Below, in pieces: positions 8,561 through 17,632 of a DNA stretch of 64,000 nucleotides. The notes under the pieces were generated by a model that saw nothing but the letters and a program-made list of their open reading frames with translations, had not been told where the DNA came from and made no database searches. Both the position numbers and the translations under genes were made by a program. The DNA comes from G963669295 sp963669295 (lineage in GTDB: Bacteria; Bacteroidota; Bacteroidia; Flavobacteriales_D; CALLUQ01), in contig OY769938.1 in the NCBI GenBank assembly GCA_963669295.1, forward strand, positions 2,666,001-2,730,000, given 5' to 3'. The stretch's first letter is position 1. Every line of letters begins with the position of its first letter.

Positions 8561-10851
8561 TATTTAGGAGCCTTTTTAATCTGCAACATTAAATCATAGA
8601 TAATGGAGTTCAGGTATCCATCGTTTGCAGGAGTCTTCAACTCGGTGGTTTCTTCAAACACTACTTTCCCTGATTTTGCATTAAATATTATCGTGAATAA
8701 CAGGGTGTCATGCTCAGGGGTAACGGCATCAGCCAAAATGATTGGGGCAATGGGGTACAGAAATACACAAAGTATGAGTTTTGCTCCAATGTTTTCTTCT
8801 TGTTGTTTGAACGTTAGTACGCCCATATAGCAGAAATAGTCAGTGTCGTACTTTTGCATGACACTTTTGAGGTATTCATTTTCAGTAGGTAAGATTTCGA
8901 GATTATCATGATTGAGCCTTTCATTGAGCCAGTCATTCATCACCACAAAATCATTGAATGCATCTCCGTTATTGTTTTTAACTTTTTTGGAGCTTACTAC
9001 TTCTATATTAAGCTTAGCGGTTTCGCCACATTTTTTTACCTGATCAATAAATTCTACTTGTTCCCGTTCTGAGTTAATTAGTTTGATGCCTCTTCTATTG
9101 TCTACAGCAAAGTAAAAAGGATCTACCACTACCAAGTTATCTATGCCAAGTGCTACTCCTTTACGTTTTCTTCTATTTGCTTCCATAGTAGCCAGCCGCT
9201 TTTGCTGGTAACTGGATAATTTGTCGTGCGCCTCCTTGGCTATGCTTTTTTCTTCTTCTCTCTTTTTTACAGCATCTACAACATTGGAAAACAGCGCAGT
9301 GAAATCCTCATCTTGCATCATATCTTCCATGCCTAGAAAATGAAAAACCATTTCTTCTTTTTCTTCTTCGGTTATGTGAAGATCATTTTCCCGCTCATTT
9401 AATTCAATGCGTATTTTATCGTATTTGCTAAGAGATGCTGGCTCATTGACTAACGTATTTGTTTGGACATTAGCAATAACTTTAGGGGGTTTTTCCTTTG
9501 CTGTTTTTGCTGTAGCAATGATGTCTTCTATGGTTTTTACATTAAGGTGATACTTAGCAGATAAATCATCAATGATGTTGATAAAGATTTCATCGAGATA
9601 GGAGTTCGTGTGTTTCTTCTTTAACCCCCATATGTGCCTCAGAGTAATGAGGTTAATTTGCTCGTCGGTGATATGGTCGAAAAAGTAATGGGGACGCTGC
9701 ACATTGCCTTCATAGTTACTGTAGTGTGTTGCAATATCGTCGTACTTTCCAAATGTTTTGTACTTACTAATTCCATACAATGCCTTGGCAGTGTTTAATG
9801 CTAAATAACTGCTCTTAGGGTATTTTTGTTGAAGTAGGAAAATGCTATATAAAGCATTGGAGTAGTTGCGATCTATGAGATCAAGGTGAATGGATTCAAA
9901 ACGGCAGATATCTCTAATAGTGATGAATTTTTCTTCTGGAAATAGGAAATTTTTTCCCTGATCCAGGTTTTTACCTCTTAGCAATTTGCTCAGTTGAACC
10001 CTTCTTTTTTTGATGTTGGGATGGGTACTCCTGGAATCGTCGTAATTGTCGTTGGCTTCAATAGGACGAAGTGTATCCAGTACAAGCTCGTCGGGAATCT
10101 TTAAGTACTCTGTTTCAAGAAAGTTAAAATCATAGGGTACTTCGTCAAAAGGCAAATAAGCATATTGCATTACATCAAATGCACTGTTCACCTCTCTTAG
10201 ACTGTAGTTGCTTTTTTCATACAGATAAAACCCTAAAGAGTCGGCTTGAAACTCTAAATCTTTCGAGTAACGACTCATTTTTTTTATGGTTTCATCATGC
10301 GAGCGTTTGTACCTGCCATTTTTCGAAACAATGCGTTCGTTTTCCAAGTGTGCACTAATCGCATGTTTATTTTTGTAATGAATAATTTCATGCGAAAGGA
10401 TATAGGCAAGTTGAGCTTCGTTTTCTAATTGAGCAATCAGTCCCAGGGTAACAAAGATGATTCCTTGATCGGTTGCAAAGGCATTTGTTACATTAGATTT
10501 TAGCGCATAAAAACGCAATTCTTCCTTGAGGGCTGGTTCACTATTAAGTACTTCACCCGCCACAGCATTGATGTAATCTGTTACCGGATCGTTGAAGAGT
10601 ACTTTACCACTTAATAGGAGTTGATCAGTTGCATAGTTGGCTTGTAAAATAAACTCATCCTTGGTCCTCTTGGTTTTTAACCCTTCTTTTACACTAGTTT
10701 TCGATTTCCCTTCTTTTACTTTAAGAAATGTGAGCTTGGTAAAATCTTCGGGGAGGTCTCCAGTGCATTTTAAAGGGGTGTAATTGTTAAAATCCTGACC
10801 AAAAGATAGGATAGACCAAAGGATGGCGATTAGTGTATATATGTATTTCAT
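8560..10851 (-). CDS. M48-family metallopeptidase with long C-terminal region
   Basis: 763 aa from the ATG at 10851. A longer frame reaches 10878, but the later start gives a clean signal peptide (MKYIYTLIAILWSILSFGQ). Residues ~95-165 hold the M48 signature: NAFATDQGIIFVTLGL, then LSHEIIHYKNKHA with the HEIIH zinc site (about 154-158). EFQADSLGFYLYE supplies the third ligand (Glu). Downstream is a long helical region, then a basic and acidic coiled segment, and a C-terminal alpha/beta part (about 580-760) that I cannot assign. It probably acts in the periplasm on envelope proteins. First gene of the block bracketed by the korB-end repeats. Confidence 0.85.
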   Translation of the reverse strand: MKYIYTLIAILWSILSFGQDFNNYTPLKCTGDLPEDFTKLTFLKVKEGKSKTSVKEGLKTKRTKDEFILQANYATDQLLLSGKVLFNDPVTDYINAVAGEVLNSEPALKEELRFYALKSNVTNAFATDQGIIFVTLGLIAQLENEAQLAYILSHEIIHYKNKHAISAHLENERIVSKNGRYKRSHDETIKKMSRYSKDLEFQADSLGFYLYEKSNYSLREVNSAFDVMQYAYLPFDEVPYDFNFLETEYLKIPDELVLDTLRPIEANDNYDDSRSTHPNIKKRRVQLSKLLRGKNLDQGKNFLFPEEKFITIRDICRFESIHLDLIDRNYSNALYSIFLLQQKYPKSSYLALNTAKALYGISKYKTFGKYDDIATHYSNYEGNVQRPHYFFDHITDEQINLITLRHIWGLKKKHTNSYLDEIFINIIDDLSAKYHLNVKTIEDIIATAKTAKEKPPKVIANVQTNTLVNEPASLSKYDKIRIELNERENDLHITEEEKEEMVFHFLGMEDMMQDEDFTALFSNVVDAVKKREEEKSIAKEAHDKLSSYQQKRLATMEANRRKRKGVALGIDNLVVVDPFYFAVDNRRGIKLINSEREQVEFIDQVKKCGETAKLNIEVVSSKKVKNNNGDAFNDFVVMNDWLNERLNHDNLEILPTENEYLKSVMQKYDTDYFCYMGVLTFKQQEENIGAKLILCVFLYPIAPIILADAVTPEHDTLLFTIIFNAKSGKVVFEETTELKTPANDGYLNSIIYDLMLQIKKAPK

Positions 10852-11029
10852 GGAGGGAGACAATTTCCAGGAAATCAAAGTAAGAGAATTTCTTCAGCAA
10901 AGGAAAGATTGCTTTCCTATTTTTGGATTGGCTTATTTAAAGGTAGGTTTTTTGGGGTGTGTTGTTATTTTAACTTATCTAAGGTGAAGCGTATGGAGTG
11001 CTTCAACAAAAAGATGTTTTGTGTTTTGA

Positions 11030-11056
11030 GGCAACGTTTGGGAAATTGAGTAGCTT
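11030..11056 (+). repeat. Direct repeat, copy 2 (displaced korB 3' end)
   Basis: The sequence CAACGTTTGG...AAATTGAGTAGCTT repeats the end of korB (6105-6130), with at most one extra G in the G-run. It touches the stop codon of the decarboxylase gene. Flanking bases differ from those of copy 1, so the identity stops sharply at both ends. Confidence 0.75.
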
Positions 11057-12296
11057 AATTTGCTGCGGGCAAGCTGGCTTGTAATGCTGCTACCAATGGC
11101 AGTAGCTTTTCGATGGTGACATGTTCCATGATCACAATTTTATACCATTGTGGTTGGGCATGGTTATCGGGCACCAATCCAAATTCGTGCGCAATTTCAG
11201 GAGTAACCCATGCTTGTTTTATGGTAATGATGTTGGAACAGGGGTGGCGGTAAAATGCTACATTGAGTGCGGTGAGCTGCTCGCACATCCACTCGGTTCT
11301 TTTTTGCAGTAAGAATATTTTTTCCCGCCATCCAAAAGGACCATTCTTTACTAAAATCATCCATGTGGCAATGGCGTTGGCTCCCGACCGGCTGCCAATG
11401 AGGGTGCAATCTTCGCCATGTACATAACTGGCTTGTTGCGTGTTGGTATACTGAATAAATCCTTTTTTAATGATAAAGATACCAGTGCCATAAGGAGCTT
11501 GTGCCATTTTGTGGGCATCGAGCGTAAAGGAAGTGATGTTTGGGTGTTGAAATGTAAGGTTGTTTTCGTTGCTGGCAAAGGGGTAGTAAAAACCGCCAAA
11601 AGCCCCATCTACATGCATCTTAAAGTCTACCCCAAGCCGGGCTAATGCATCGGTATAATGTGCTGGCGTATCTACTGAGCCAAACATGGTGGTCATCATG
11701 TTGCACACCACAATGAAGTATTTTTTTCCAGCAGTTATGGCCTGTTGTGCCACTGCTTCCACGCCCTTCTGACTAATGGTTCTACTGTTGTTGGCCACAG
11801 GAACTTTGTACAAATCGAGGGCAAATACGTTGGCCGCTTTATCCATAGAGTAATGGCTATCGGTACTACACAGGATGCAAATTTCACGGAGAGAAGCTCC
11901 TTGTTCGAGGTAGTAATTGCGATACACCCAAATGGCTTGCAGGTTGGCTTCTGTTCCACCTGATGCTACATAGCCATCGCATTGGTCGGGTTCACTTTTT
12001 AAGATGTCGACTGCACAAATTTCAATGAGTTCTTGCTCAATGGCTTGGGTGCCTTTGAAATAGTTTTCGGAGGCGCTTAAGGTATGGCAACCAATGTGGT
12101 TGGGGTTTTGCACCAATGCTGAAATGAAGGGGGCATCTTTCAAAAAGAATTCGTCTTGCGAAAATACTTTGCCATCGAGAAAAGAGGCAGGGATGCCCAG
12201 TACATTCTCTTTGTCGTAGTTTACGTTTTGCGCCAATGCGTCAAATACTCGTGCTTTAATGGCTTCTTGCGACTTTTTCTCCCAAACGCGATGCAT
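11055..12296 (-). CDS. Pyridoxal-phosphate-dependent (group II) amino acid decarboxylase
   Basis: 413 aa from the ATG at 12296. A start at 12353 is possible in the frame, but it would lie upstream of the TACCTTTG promoter element. The fold-type I PLP motifs are present: SGGTEANLQAIW, HVDGAFGGFYYPF (the Asp contacting the pyridine ring) and LDAHKMAQAPYGTG with the Schiff-base Lys. This is the glutamate/histidine/tyrosine decarboxylase family that removes CO2 from an L-amino acid to give an amine. The exact substrate cannot be told from the motifs. Cytoplasmic; it stands alone between the displaced korB repeat and a long inverted repeat. Confidence 0.88.
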   Translation of the reverse strand: MHRVWEKKSQEAIKARVFDALAQNVNYDKENVLGIPASFLDGKVFSQDEFFLKDAPFISALVQNPNHIGCHTLSASENYFKGTQAIEQELIEICAVDILKSEPDQCDGYVASGGTEANLQAIWVYRNYYLEQGASLREICILCSTDSHYSMDKAANVFALDLYKVPVANNSRTISQKGVEAVAQQAITAGKKYFIVVCNMMTTMFGSVDTPAHYTDALARLGVDFKMHVDGAFGGFYYPFASNENNLTFQHPNITSFTLDAHKMAQAPYGTGIFIIKKGFIQYTNTQQASYVHGEDCTLIGSRSGANAIATWMILVKNGPFGWREKIFLLQKRTEWMCEQLTALNVAFYRHPCSNIITIKQAWVTPEIAHEFGLVPDNHAQPQWYKIVIMEHVTIEKLLPLVAALQASLPAAN

Positions 12297-12309
12297 GCTC
12301 TTTTTTTTG

Positions 12310-12317
12310 CAAAGGTA
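12310..12317 (-). promoter_or_regulatory. -7 promoter element of the decarboxylase gene
   Basis: On the minus strand this reads TACCTTTG, a perfect TAnnTTTG box. Transcription would begin only a few bases before the ATG at 12296, giving a very short leader and favouring that start. No TTG is found 19-21 bp further upstream. Confidence 0.5.
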
Positions 12318-12413
12318 GTGGGGCTTTGCAAGCGTAAGCCTGCGATAGCCCATTTTTATTCCTGATAGATGTCAGTGTTATGTAGTGAACCTACAGGTGG
12401 TATTGCTGATATA

Positions 12414-12458
12414 ATACCCCAAACCATTAAGCATTATTTTCTCAATGGTTTGGGGTAT
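12414..12458. repeat. Perfect 15-bp inverted repeat
   Basis: ATACCCCAAACCATT (12414-12428) and its exact complement AATGGTTTGGGGTAT (12444-12458) are separated by 15 bp. It follows the minus-strand gene ending at 12471 and could act as its terminator, but there is no T-run after either arm. The arms are longer and the loop larger than in the other terminators here. Confidence 0.7.
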
Positions 12459-12470
12459 AATAAAGATGTG

Positions 12471-13793
12471 CTAGAAGGTAATCAATCCGCCAATAACGAT
12501 GCCATGACTAAAGGCATCTCGATCGCTATGAGTAATTCCTGGAGGAAAGGGATCGAAAGGGTTGCTGCCACTTATGAAGTTTAAAGGAGCATAGCCGTCG
12601 GTTCTAAAGAACTCTACAAACAGCCTGGAAGAGTTGTTTACCAGCCCTGAAAAACCAACAACAATTTGGTTTTGTCGTTCCCATGGTGCTCCTGAAGGAC
12701 CGGCACGGAAATCGGAAAATTCTCCCGATACGGCATACCTCACTTTTCCATCCAGGTTAAAATCGTATTTGATACCAGCATCGAGCGATGATACTTTGGA
12801 AGCAGCATATACATCAAGTGGTGGAGTAGGGTTATGGGTGCCTTTCCATACTTCGAGGGTTTCGGCAAAACCACCTTTTACCACCAGGCGGTTGTTGTAA
12901 GTAATGCTGCCGTAAAAAGTGGTGGCAGGATTGTTTTCACTACACGGGTTGAAATGCTCTACCGGGAAATCCTGGCAATAGGCACTGCCATGCAAATAAG
13001 AGCCACCAAGCTTAACATCAACGTTATCGCCAATTTCAAGGGTGTAGTTTAAATCGGCCACTACATTGTTAAGGCGTGAAGGTACATTGGTAGAATCTAC
13101 AGGCATGTGCATTGCCCTAAACTGGGCACCGCCCTGTACTGCCATAACGGTGGCATGTACATTCCATTTTTTGAATGAAACCTGAGCACCATAGCCCAGT
13201 CCACCAAAGGCATGCCACATGGTGGAATTGGTAAATGGACTTACGCTACCAGTTTGCCCGAAAGGGGCATCCATTTTACCGATGGCACCATATACAGGGA
13301 ATTTGTTTAAGTCGCCAACCAGTACATAGCCTTTACGCAGTTGCAATAGGTTGCGGTTGAGGTCGGTAATGATACCAGTGCCAAAACTTTGCTCAGGATT
13401 GTATAAGATTTCCATATAGGCCGCCAGCCAGTTGGTAACAGCACCTGTGAGTCCCAGTTGAAAAGAATGGAGCACGGCCTCACTTACTTCAGTACCAATT
13501 TGGTTGTTGGAAGTTGGGTGGCGCATCAAGTAAGCGAATTTCGAATCAACGCTCGATTGCTGGTAATCCATAATAGCGATGAGCGAGGTGCCGATAACAA
13601 GGCTACGTTCTTTCAGTTGACCAGCTTTGCGCTCGTCCATCAAGAGGCTTACTTTTCTTAAGTCCTGGTTAGGCTCTAACATCTTGTACGACAGTTCAGA
13701 GTTAATGCCTATGCTGCCTTTTGTGGTGCTGGTGCTATCTTGAGCAACAGCCCAATGGCTGAACAGCAATAGTAATAGGGATAGTTTTTTCAT
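12471..13793 (-). CDS. Outer membrane porin-like beta-barrel protein
   Basis: 440 aa; signal peptide MKKLSLLLLLFSHWAVAQ. The barrel region has features seen in LbtU-type and phosphate-selective-porin-like proteins: GKMDAPFGQTGSVSPFTNST (about 175-194), then alternating strands with Gly/Tyr/Asn-rich turns and a C-terminal GIVIGGLITF. The segment before residue 70 is charged and helical (LRKVSLLMDERKAGQLKERS), which resembles the short coiled N-terminal part of such porins. It probably forms a channel or uptake barrel in the outer membrane; the substrate is unknown. It is monocistronic as far as can be seen, with the inverted repeat at 12414 just behind it. Confidence 0.65.
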   Translation of the reverse strand: MKKLSLLLLLFSHWAVAQDSTSTTKGSIGINSELSYKMLEPNQDLRKVSLLMDERKAGQLKERSLVIGTSLIAIMDYQQSSVDSKFAYLMRHPTSNNQIGTEVSEAVLHSFQLGLTGAVTNWLAAYMEILYNPEQSFGTGIITDLNRNLLQLRKGYVLVGDLNKFPVYGAIGKMDAPFGQTGSVSPFTNSTMWHAFGGLGYGAQVSFKKWNVHATVMAVQGGAQFRAMHMPVDSTNVPSRLNNVVADLNYTLEIGDNVDVKLGGSYLHGSAYCQDFPVEHFNPCSENNPATTFYGSITYNNRLVVKGGFAETLEVWKGTHNPTPPLDVYAASKVSSLDAGIKYDFNLDGKVRYAVSGEFSDFRAGPSGAPWERQNQIVVGFSGLVNNSSRLFVEFFRTDGYAPLNFISGSNPFDPFPPGITHSDRDAFSHGIVIGGLITF

Positions 13794-13873
13794 AGGGTGA
13801 GTTTTTGGTTAAGTAACAATAGCGTGTATAAAAAGAGCCAAATAGATCATTTGGTTTGCAAAAGATTTTATGG

Positions 13874-14383
13874 TTAAAGCAACTGAGCTACGAATGTTTC
13901 CTTTTCCTCTTTGCTAAGTTTCAATTCCAGGATAAGGTCAAAAAACTCAATAGCATCATGCAGTGTGTTGCATTTACCATTGTGAAGGTAGGGAAGCGAG
14001 TCTTTAACTCCCCGCAGGGGGAATGGTTTAATGAAGCCTTCAGGCATGCCCTTATAAAATCGTTCTACTTGAATGTCATGCATGTAATCATTTACATAAA
14101 CAGGGCTTCTATGGGAAGAGATGCATTTCACTTTGCCACCATATTTCCACAAGTTGAAAGGAGTACGTTCTCCATCTTTCAACTCGGGGTAAGGCAGCAG
14201 GTTGCAATCGCTTGCCTCGTAGTTTTTTACTATTTCCAACTTGCTTTGCAGTATATGTGGTTCCTGGTCGCTATAAGTTGTTGTCAAGCCTTCATGCGAA
14301 TTACTTTTTTCAGTATGGGCAACCGCCATGCTAGCCTTAGCGATAAGCAATACTACGATGATAATGTTTTTCCCATTTTTCAT
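13874..14383 (-). CDS. Short secreted protein resembling the C-terminus of di-haem cytochrome peroxidases, without haem motif
   Basis: 169 aa; signal peptide with cleavage near AVAH. Residues ~70-169 resemble the last part of MauG/cytochrome-c-peroxidase-like proteins: GVKDSLPYLHNGKCNTLHDAIEFF parallels the 'APYMHDG..ATLEEVIEHY' segment of the di-haem enzyme at 29012-30019, followed by LSKEEKETFVAQLL like LTEGEKKDLINFL. There is no CxxCH, so it cannot bind c-type haem by itself. It may be a truncated remnant that kept or regained a signal peptide, or a haem-free partner protein. The start is the ATG at 14383, the only one that gives a signal peptide. Confidence 0.5.
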   Translation of the reverse strand: MKNGKNIIIVVLLIAKASMAVAHTEKSNSHEGLTTTYSDQEPHILQSKLEIVKNYEASDCNLLPYPELKDGERTPFNLWKYGGKVKCISSHRSPVYVNDYMHDIQVERFYKGMPEGFIKPFPLRGVKDSLPYLHNGKCNTLHDAIEFFDLILELKLSKEEKETFVAQLL

Positions 14384-14662
14384 AGCAGAAAGTATTCTTT
14401 ACATAAGAGCAACACAAATATGTTTGTTAAATAGAGGAAGTACGGCAAGCCAATATACGGCCACGAACAGTCAGGTAAACTTCTTTGGATTAGGGTATTC
14501 TTTTTATCGCAGTAGTTTCAGTTGTATCCCTGATAGCAGCACTTACTCAGCGGTACAAAAATAGAATATCTTTTAAAAAAGGAGTGGCTTTTATTCCTGA
14601 TAAATGTCAACGACAATTTTTCCAAACGGTGGAGAAACCAAAATCATAATATCGGGGCTGGG

Positions 14663-15013
14663 CTACCAGATTTCGATGGATTCGGTGAAGTCGACCTCAC
14701 CATTCACTACAATGGTAAGTTTTGCAGGAATAACGCTATCACCTTTGTATTCGGGATTGACTTCATAGCCCAGTTGCTTGCCTTCTTCTAACCATTGAAC
14801 GACCATTTGATTGTGTCGGTCTTTGAGTGTTTTCACAAAAGGTGGCGCATATACCAGGTTGGCGTCCGATTCGGCACCACCACACTCCAGGGGCATAAGG
14901 TATACCTTTTCCAATTGCCCTTGCTGATGGGCTGCTATTGCTTTTTCCCTACTGTCGATGGTTGCCAAATCGAGTGGCGAATTTTCTTTCTTTTTGAACC
15001 AGTTTGATCCCAT
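14663..15013 (-). CDS. Hypothetical protein (116 aa)
   Basis: No signal peptide or membrane segment. The N-terminus is basic (GSNWFKKKEN), followed by a mixed alpha/beta sequence with HNQMVVQWLEEGKQLGYEV and a C-terminal strand pair PAKLTIVVNGEVDFTESIEIW. I do not recognise the family. It is probably cytoplasmic. It precedes the ConA-like secreted gene on the other side by 44 bp but in a different transcription order (it lies downstream of that gene's start side), so co-function is uncertain. Confidence 0.5.
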   Translation of the reverse strand: MGSNWFKKKENSPLDLATIDSREKAIAAHQQGQLEKVYLMPLECGGAESDANLVYAPPFVKTLKDRHNQMVVQWLEEGKQLGYEVNPEYKGDSVIPAKLTIVVNGEVDFTESIEIW

Positions 15014-15057
15014 GTTTTTTTGAAAAGATAGGATAAAATGCCGGCTACTGCAATTGC

Positions 15058-16158
15058 CTATTTAATGGTGATGCCTTGTTGGTTGTTAAACCTGCCGGTA
15101 ATGAGCCAACCACCAAATTCTTCGGAAACGGCAAAGAGCAAGGTGTTTTTTCCTTTTTTTAGATTCAGGTAAACAGCATCAAACAGGCCTACAGTGCCGA
15201 GATAGCGGTAATCGCGCGATCGCCATTTGTTGGTGCCTTTATAAATGGCTTTTCCGTTTAAAATGGCCACGACCCTGTCGCTGTACCCAAACTCAAACAA
15301 CTTTACCTGGTCTTTGTCCGACTCGATGGTGAGTTTGGCAAAAACGGTGTTACCCGGTTCGCCGTTGTACAACATTACCTCCCTGGAGATGTTGGCAGCA
15401 GTGCCTTCTTCCACCCTTACCTTCTTGTTCCATGTGCGTGCATCAATCACTGGTTGCAGTGCAGTAGGGTCGTCCAATAGTTTTTCTTCAAACATGTCGG
15501 AGATTTCCCATTCGGGAATGATGTTTTTCAGGGGCTCCCTTTCAGCTACTTTAAAGTCGATGATTTCGGTGTTGCTTTTATCTATTTTAAAGTTGGCATA
15601 GTGAGCTGGTGCAGCGCTGCCACCAATGCCTATTTCTCCTTCTTGCGGCTTGTTTTTAAGGTAAAACGACAGATGAGGCTTTTCTGCATGGTCGAGGTAT
15701 ACCTGGCCTTTATTGTCATTGATCACTACTTTCACATGGGTCCAACCATCGAACTTATATTCGTATGCAAACGAGTAGGAGGGGCCAAAGTACAGCTGCC
15801 AGGCCGTAATTCCGTTGATAACGGGGGCAGCCTGATTGGCGTCGGGCTTGCCGGAAAGATGGGGGCGCATGAAAAACGATTCCATGTTGCCCCTACTGGT
15901 AATTCGAAACCTTACGCCCGGAAAGCTCTGCGTTTCGGTGAGGAACACGTCGTATTCGATGGTGCCGTTGAGAAAGGTTTCGTCTTTCAATACAGCAAAC
16001 CCTTGCTTGATAAAGATAGCCTCCTGACCCTGGTAAGTTTCCAACCGATGTTCTCGGGCAGCAATGTCCCAATGGTTGGTGTCTAAAGGAATGATGCTTT
16101 GTGCATTGGCAACAAATCCAATGCAGAGGATGATGGTGGAAAGTAGAACTGTTTTCAT
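15058..16158 (-). CDS. Secreted protein with concanavalin A-like (LamG/DUF1080-type) domain
   Basis: 366 aa from the ATG at 16158, chosen because it gives a proper signal peptide (MKTVLLSTIILCIGFVANAQ); the frame itself extends to 16182. Residues ~20-190 read as a jelly-roll: FLNGTIEYDVFL, FPGVRFRI, YKFDGWTHVKVVINDNKGQVYLD, IGIGGSAAPAHYANFKI. This is typical of laminin-G/DUF1080-like carbohydrate-binding modules. A second part (about 230-366) has GNTVFAKLTIESDK and KKGKNTLLFAVSEEFGGWLITGRF, another beta-sandwich. No catalytic residues are evident. It is likely periplasmic or exported; the function is unknown. Confidence 0.65.
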   Translation of the reverse strand: MKTVLLSTIILCIGFVANAQSIIPLDTNHWDIAAREHRLETYQGQEAIFIKQGFAVLKDETFLNGTIEYDVFLTETQSFPGVRFRITSRGNMESFFMRPHLSGKPDANQAAPVINGITAWQLYFGPSYSFAYEYKFDGWTHVKVVINDNKGQVYLDHAEKPHLSFYLKNKPQEGEIGIGGSAAPAHYANFKIDKSNTEIIDFKVAEREPLKNIIPEWEISDMFEEKLLDDPTALQPVIDARTWNKKVRVEEGTAANISREVMLYNGEPGNTVFAKLTIESDKDQVKLFEFGYSDRVVAILNGKAIYKGTNKWRSRDYRYLGTVGLFDAVYLNLKKGKNTLLFAVSEEFGGWLITGRFNNQQGITIK

Positions 16159-16340
16159 GGGGTGTGATTTATAGATGAACATTGTATTTCCATTACTTCA
16201 TAAGCACAAGTAACCGCCCTGGGGCAGTGTGCCACTTTTCGCGCAGGCGAAATACCATTAAATATTTAAAAAGGGAAGGTTCGTTGGAAATACGAGGCGG
16301 TGAACTTTCCTTCTACTGATGCTATAATTGGTAGCGCAAC

Positions 16341-17459
16341 TTAAGCCGTTGCTGCAGCTACTCTTTTATCGTATGCTCCCGTGCCCAGGTCGTTCAGTAA
16401 GCTGTAATGACTTTTTAAGGCACCGTACCATGTTTTATGTTGGTTGTATGGGACGTTGAATTCTTCTGCGGTGGCCTTAACAATAGGCGATAAGGCCTTG
16501 TAATGGATGTGGCAAATGTTGGGAAACAAGTGGTGCTCAATTTGAAAGTTAAGCCCTCCCACAAACCACGATAGAAAAATGTTGTCGTTGGCAAAATTAG
16601 CAGTAGTGCGCATCTGATGAATGGCCCAGTGATTGTCTACGCTGCCATTTTCATCGGCATGGTAAAATTCCGTTTCTTCAACTACATGTGCAGGTTGAAA
16701 AATGAAAGCCAACAACAGCCCACCAATAAAATGCATCATGAAAAAGCCTAGCAGGTATTGCCACCAGGTAATATCGAGGATCATGATGGGCAATACTACC
16801 GTTAGACCGATGTACCATAATTTGTTAAAGATCAACTCGGCCATGGCTTTGCCAAAACTCAATCCCTGCCCCGATAATAAGCCTTTTTTCTGGTATCGGA
16901 TCAATTGTTCAATATCTTTGCTTATCACCCAATAAAAGGTCATTAACCCATAAAAGAAAGTGGCGTAATACGCCTGAAACCGATAACTTGGTTTCCAGGG
17001 TTGGGTAGGAGCAAAACGCATGACTGCTGTTTCAATGTCTTCGTCAAAATCTTGCACATTGGTAAACGAGTGGTGCAATACGTTGTGTTGTATCTTCCAG
17101 TTAATGTGATACCCTCCAACATAGTTGAGAATATACCCCAATGCTTTGTTAACCGTTTGGTTTTTTGAATAGGCACCGTGGTTGGCATCGTGCATAATAG
17201 CCAGCCCAATACCTGCAATACCAAAGCCCATCAATGCCATCATGCCATAGATGCCCCAAAGCGAGGAAACAACACCAGTGAGTATCAATACCAATGGAAT
17301 GGTATACAAGCAAATCATAAAGGCCGTTTTCACTTTCATAGCAAGGTTGGCCTGCTTGCTGATGTTCTTGTCTTTAAAATATTGGTTGACCCTTTTACGC
17401 AATTCCGCAAAGAATTCCGGTTGATCGTTCGGATTAAATTTTACAACTGGTACCGACAT
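16341..17459 (-). CDS. Membrane fatty acid desaturase (acyl-CoA/lipid desaturase)
   Basis: 372 aa integral membrane protein with the three histidine boxes of front-end/linoleoyl-CoA-type desaturases: HDANH (90-94), HNVLHH (125-130) and QIEHH near residue 302. These bind the di-iron centre that introduces a double bond into an acyl chain. Four or more hydrophobic helices (about 43-66, 70-90, 160-180, 205-240) place it in the inner membrane. There is no N-terminal cytochrome b5 domain, unlike eukaryotic front-end enzymes, so it needs an external electron donor. The regiospecificity cannot be told. Confidence 0.88.
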   Translation of the reverse strand: MSVPVVKFNPNDQPEFFAELRKRVNQYFKDKNISKQANLAMKVKTAFMICLYTIPLVLILTGVVSSLWGIYGMMALMGFGIAGIGLAIMHDANHGAYSKNQTVNKALGYILNYVGGYHINWKIQHNVLHHSFTNVQDFDEDIETAVMRFAPTQPWKPSYRFQAYYATFFYGLMTFYWVISKDIEQLIRYQKKGLLSGQGLSFGKAMAELIFNKLWYIGLTVVLPIMILDITWWQYLLGFFMMHFIGGLLLAFIFQPAHVVEETEFYHADENGSVDNHWAIHQMRTTANFANDNIFLSWFVGGLNFQIEHHLFPNICHIHYKALSPIVKATAEEFNVPYNQHKTWYGALKSHYSLLNDLGTGAYDKRVAAATA

Positions 17460-17480
17460 GGAATTGAGTTTTTGACGCTA

Positions 17481-17488
17481 CAAAGGTA
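17481..17488 (-). promoter_or_regulatory. -7 promoter element of the desaturase gene
   Basis: The minus strand reads TACCTTTG, a perfect TAnnTTTG box 21 bp before the desaturase ATG. No clear TTG is found at the right distance upstream. Confidence 0.5.
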
Positions 17489-17632
17489 ACTTTTAATCAA
17501 CGCGCCTCATCGAAATACCCAATAATTAGTAACAAAGTTGTACACGCTTTACCTGCATTCAGGTCATAATGCCTGTTCTTTGCATTCATTCAATCGTAAT
17601 ACCACTTGTGTCATTATACATCATATTGTGCA

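Noticed and set aside
10901..10918. AGGAAA...TTTCCT dyad followed by T-rich sequence as a plus-strand terminator
   Set aside because: No plus-strand gene ends nearby and the stem is only six base pairs.
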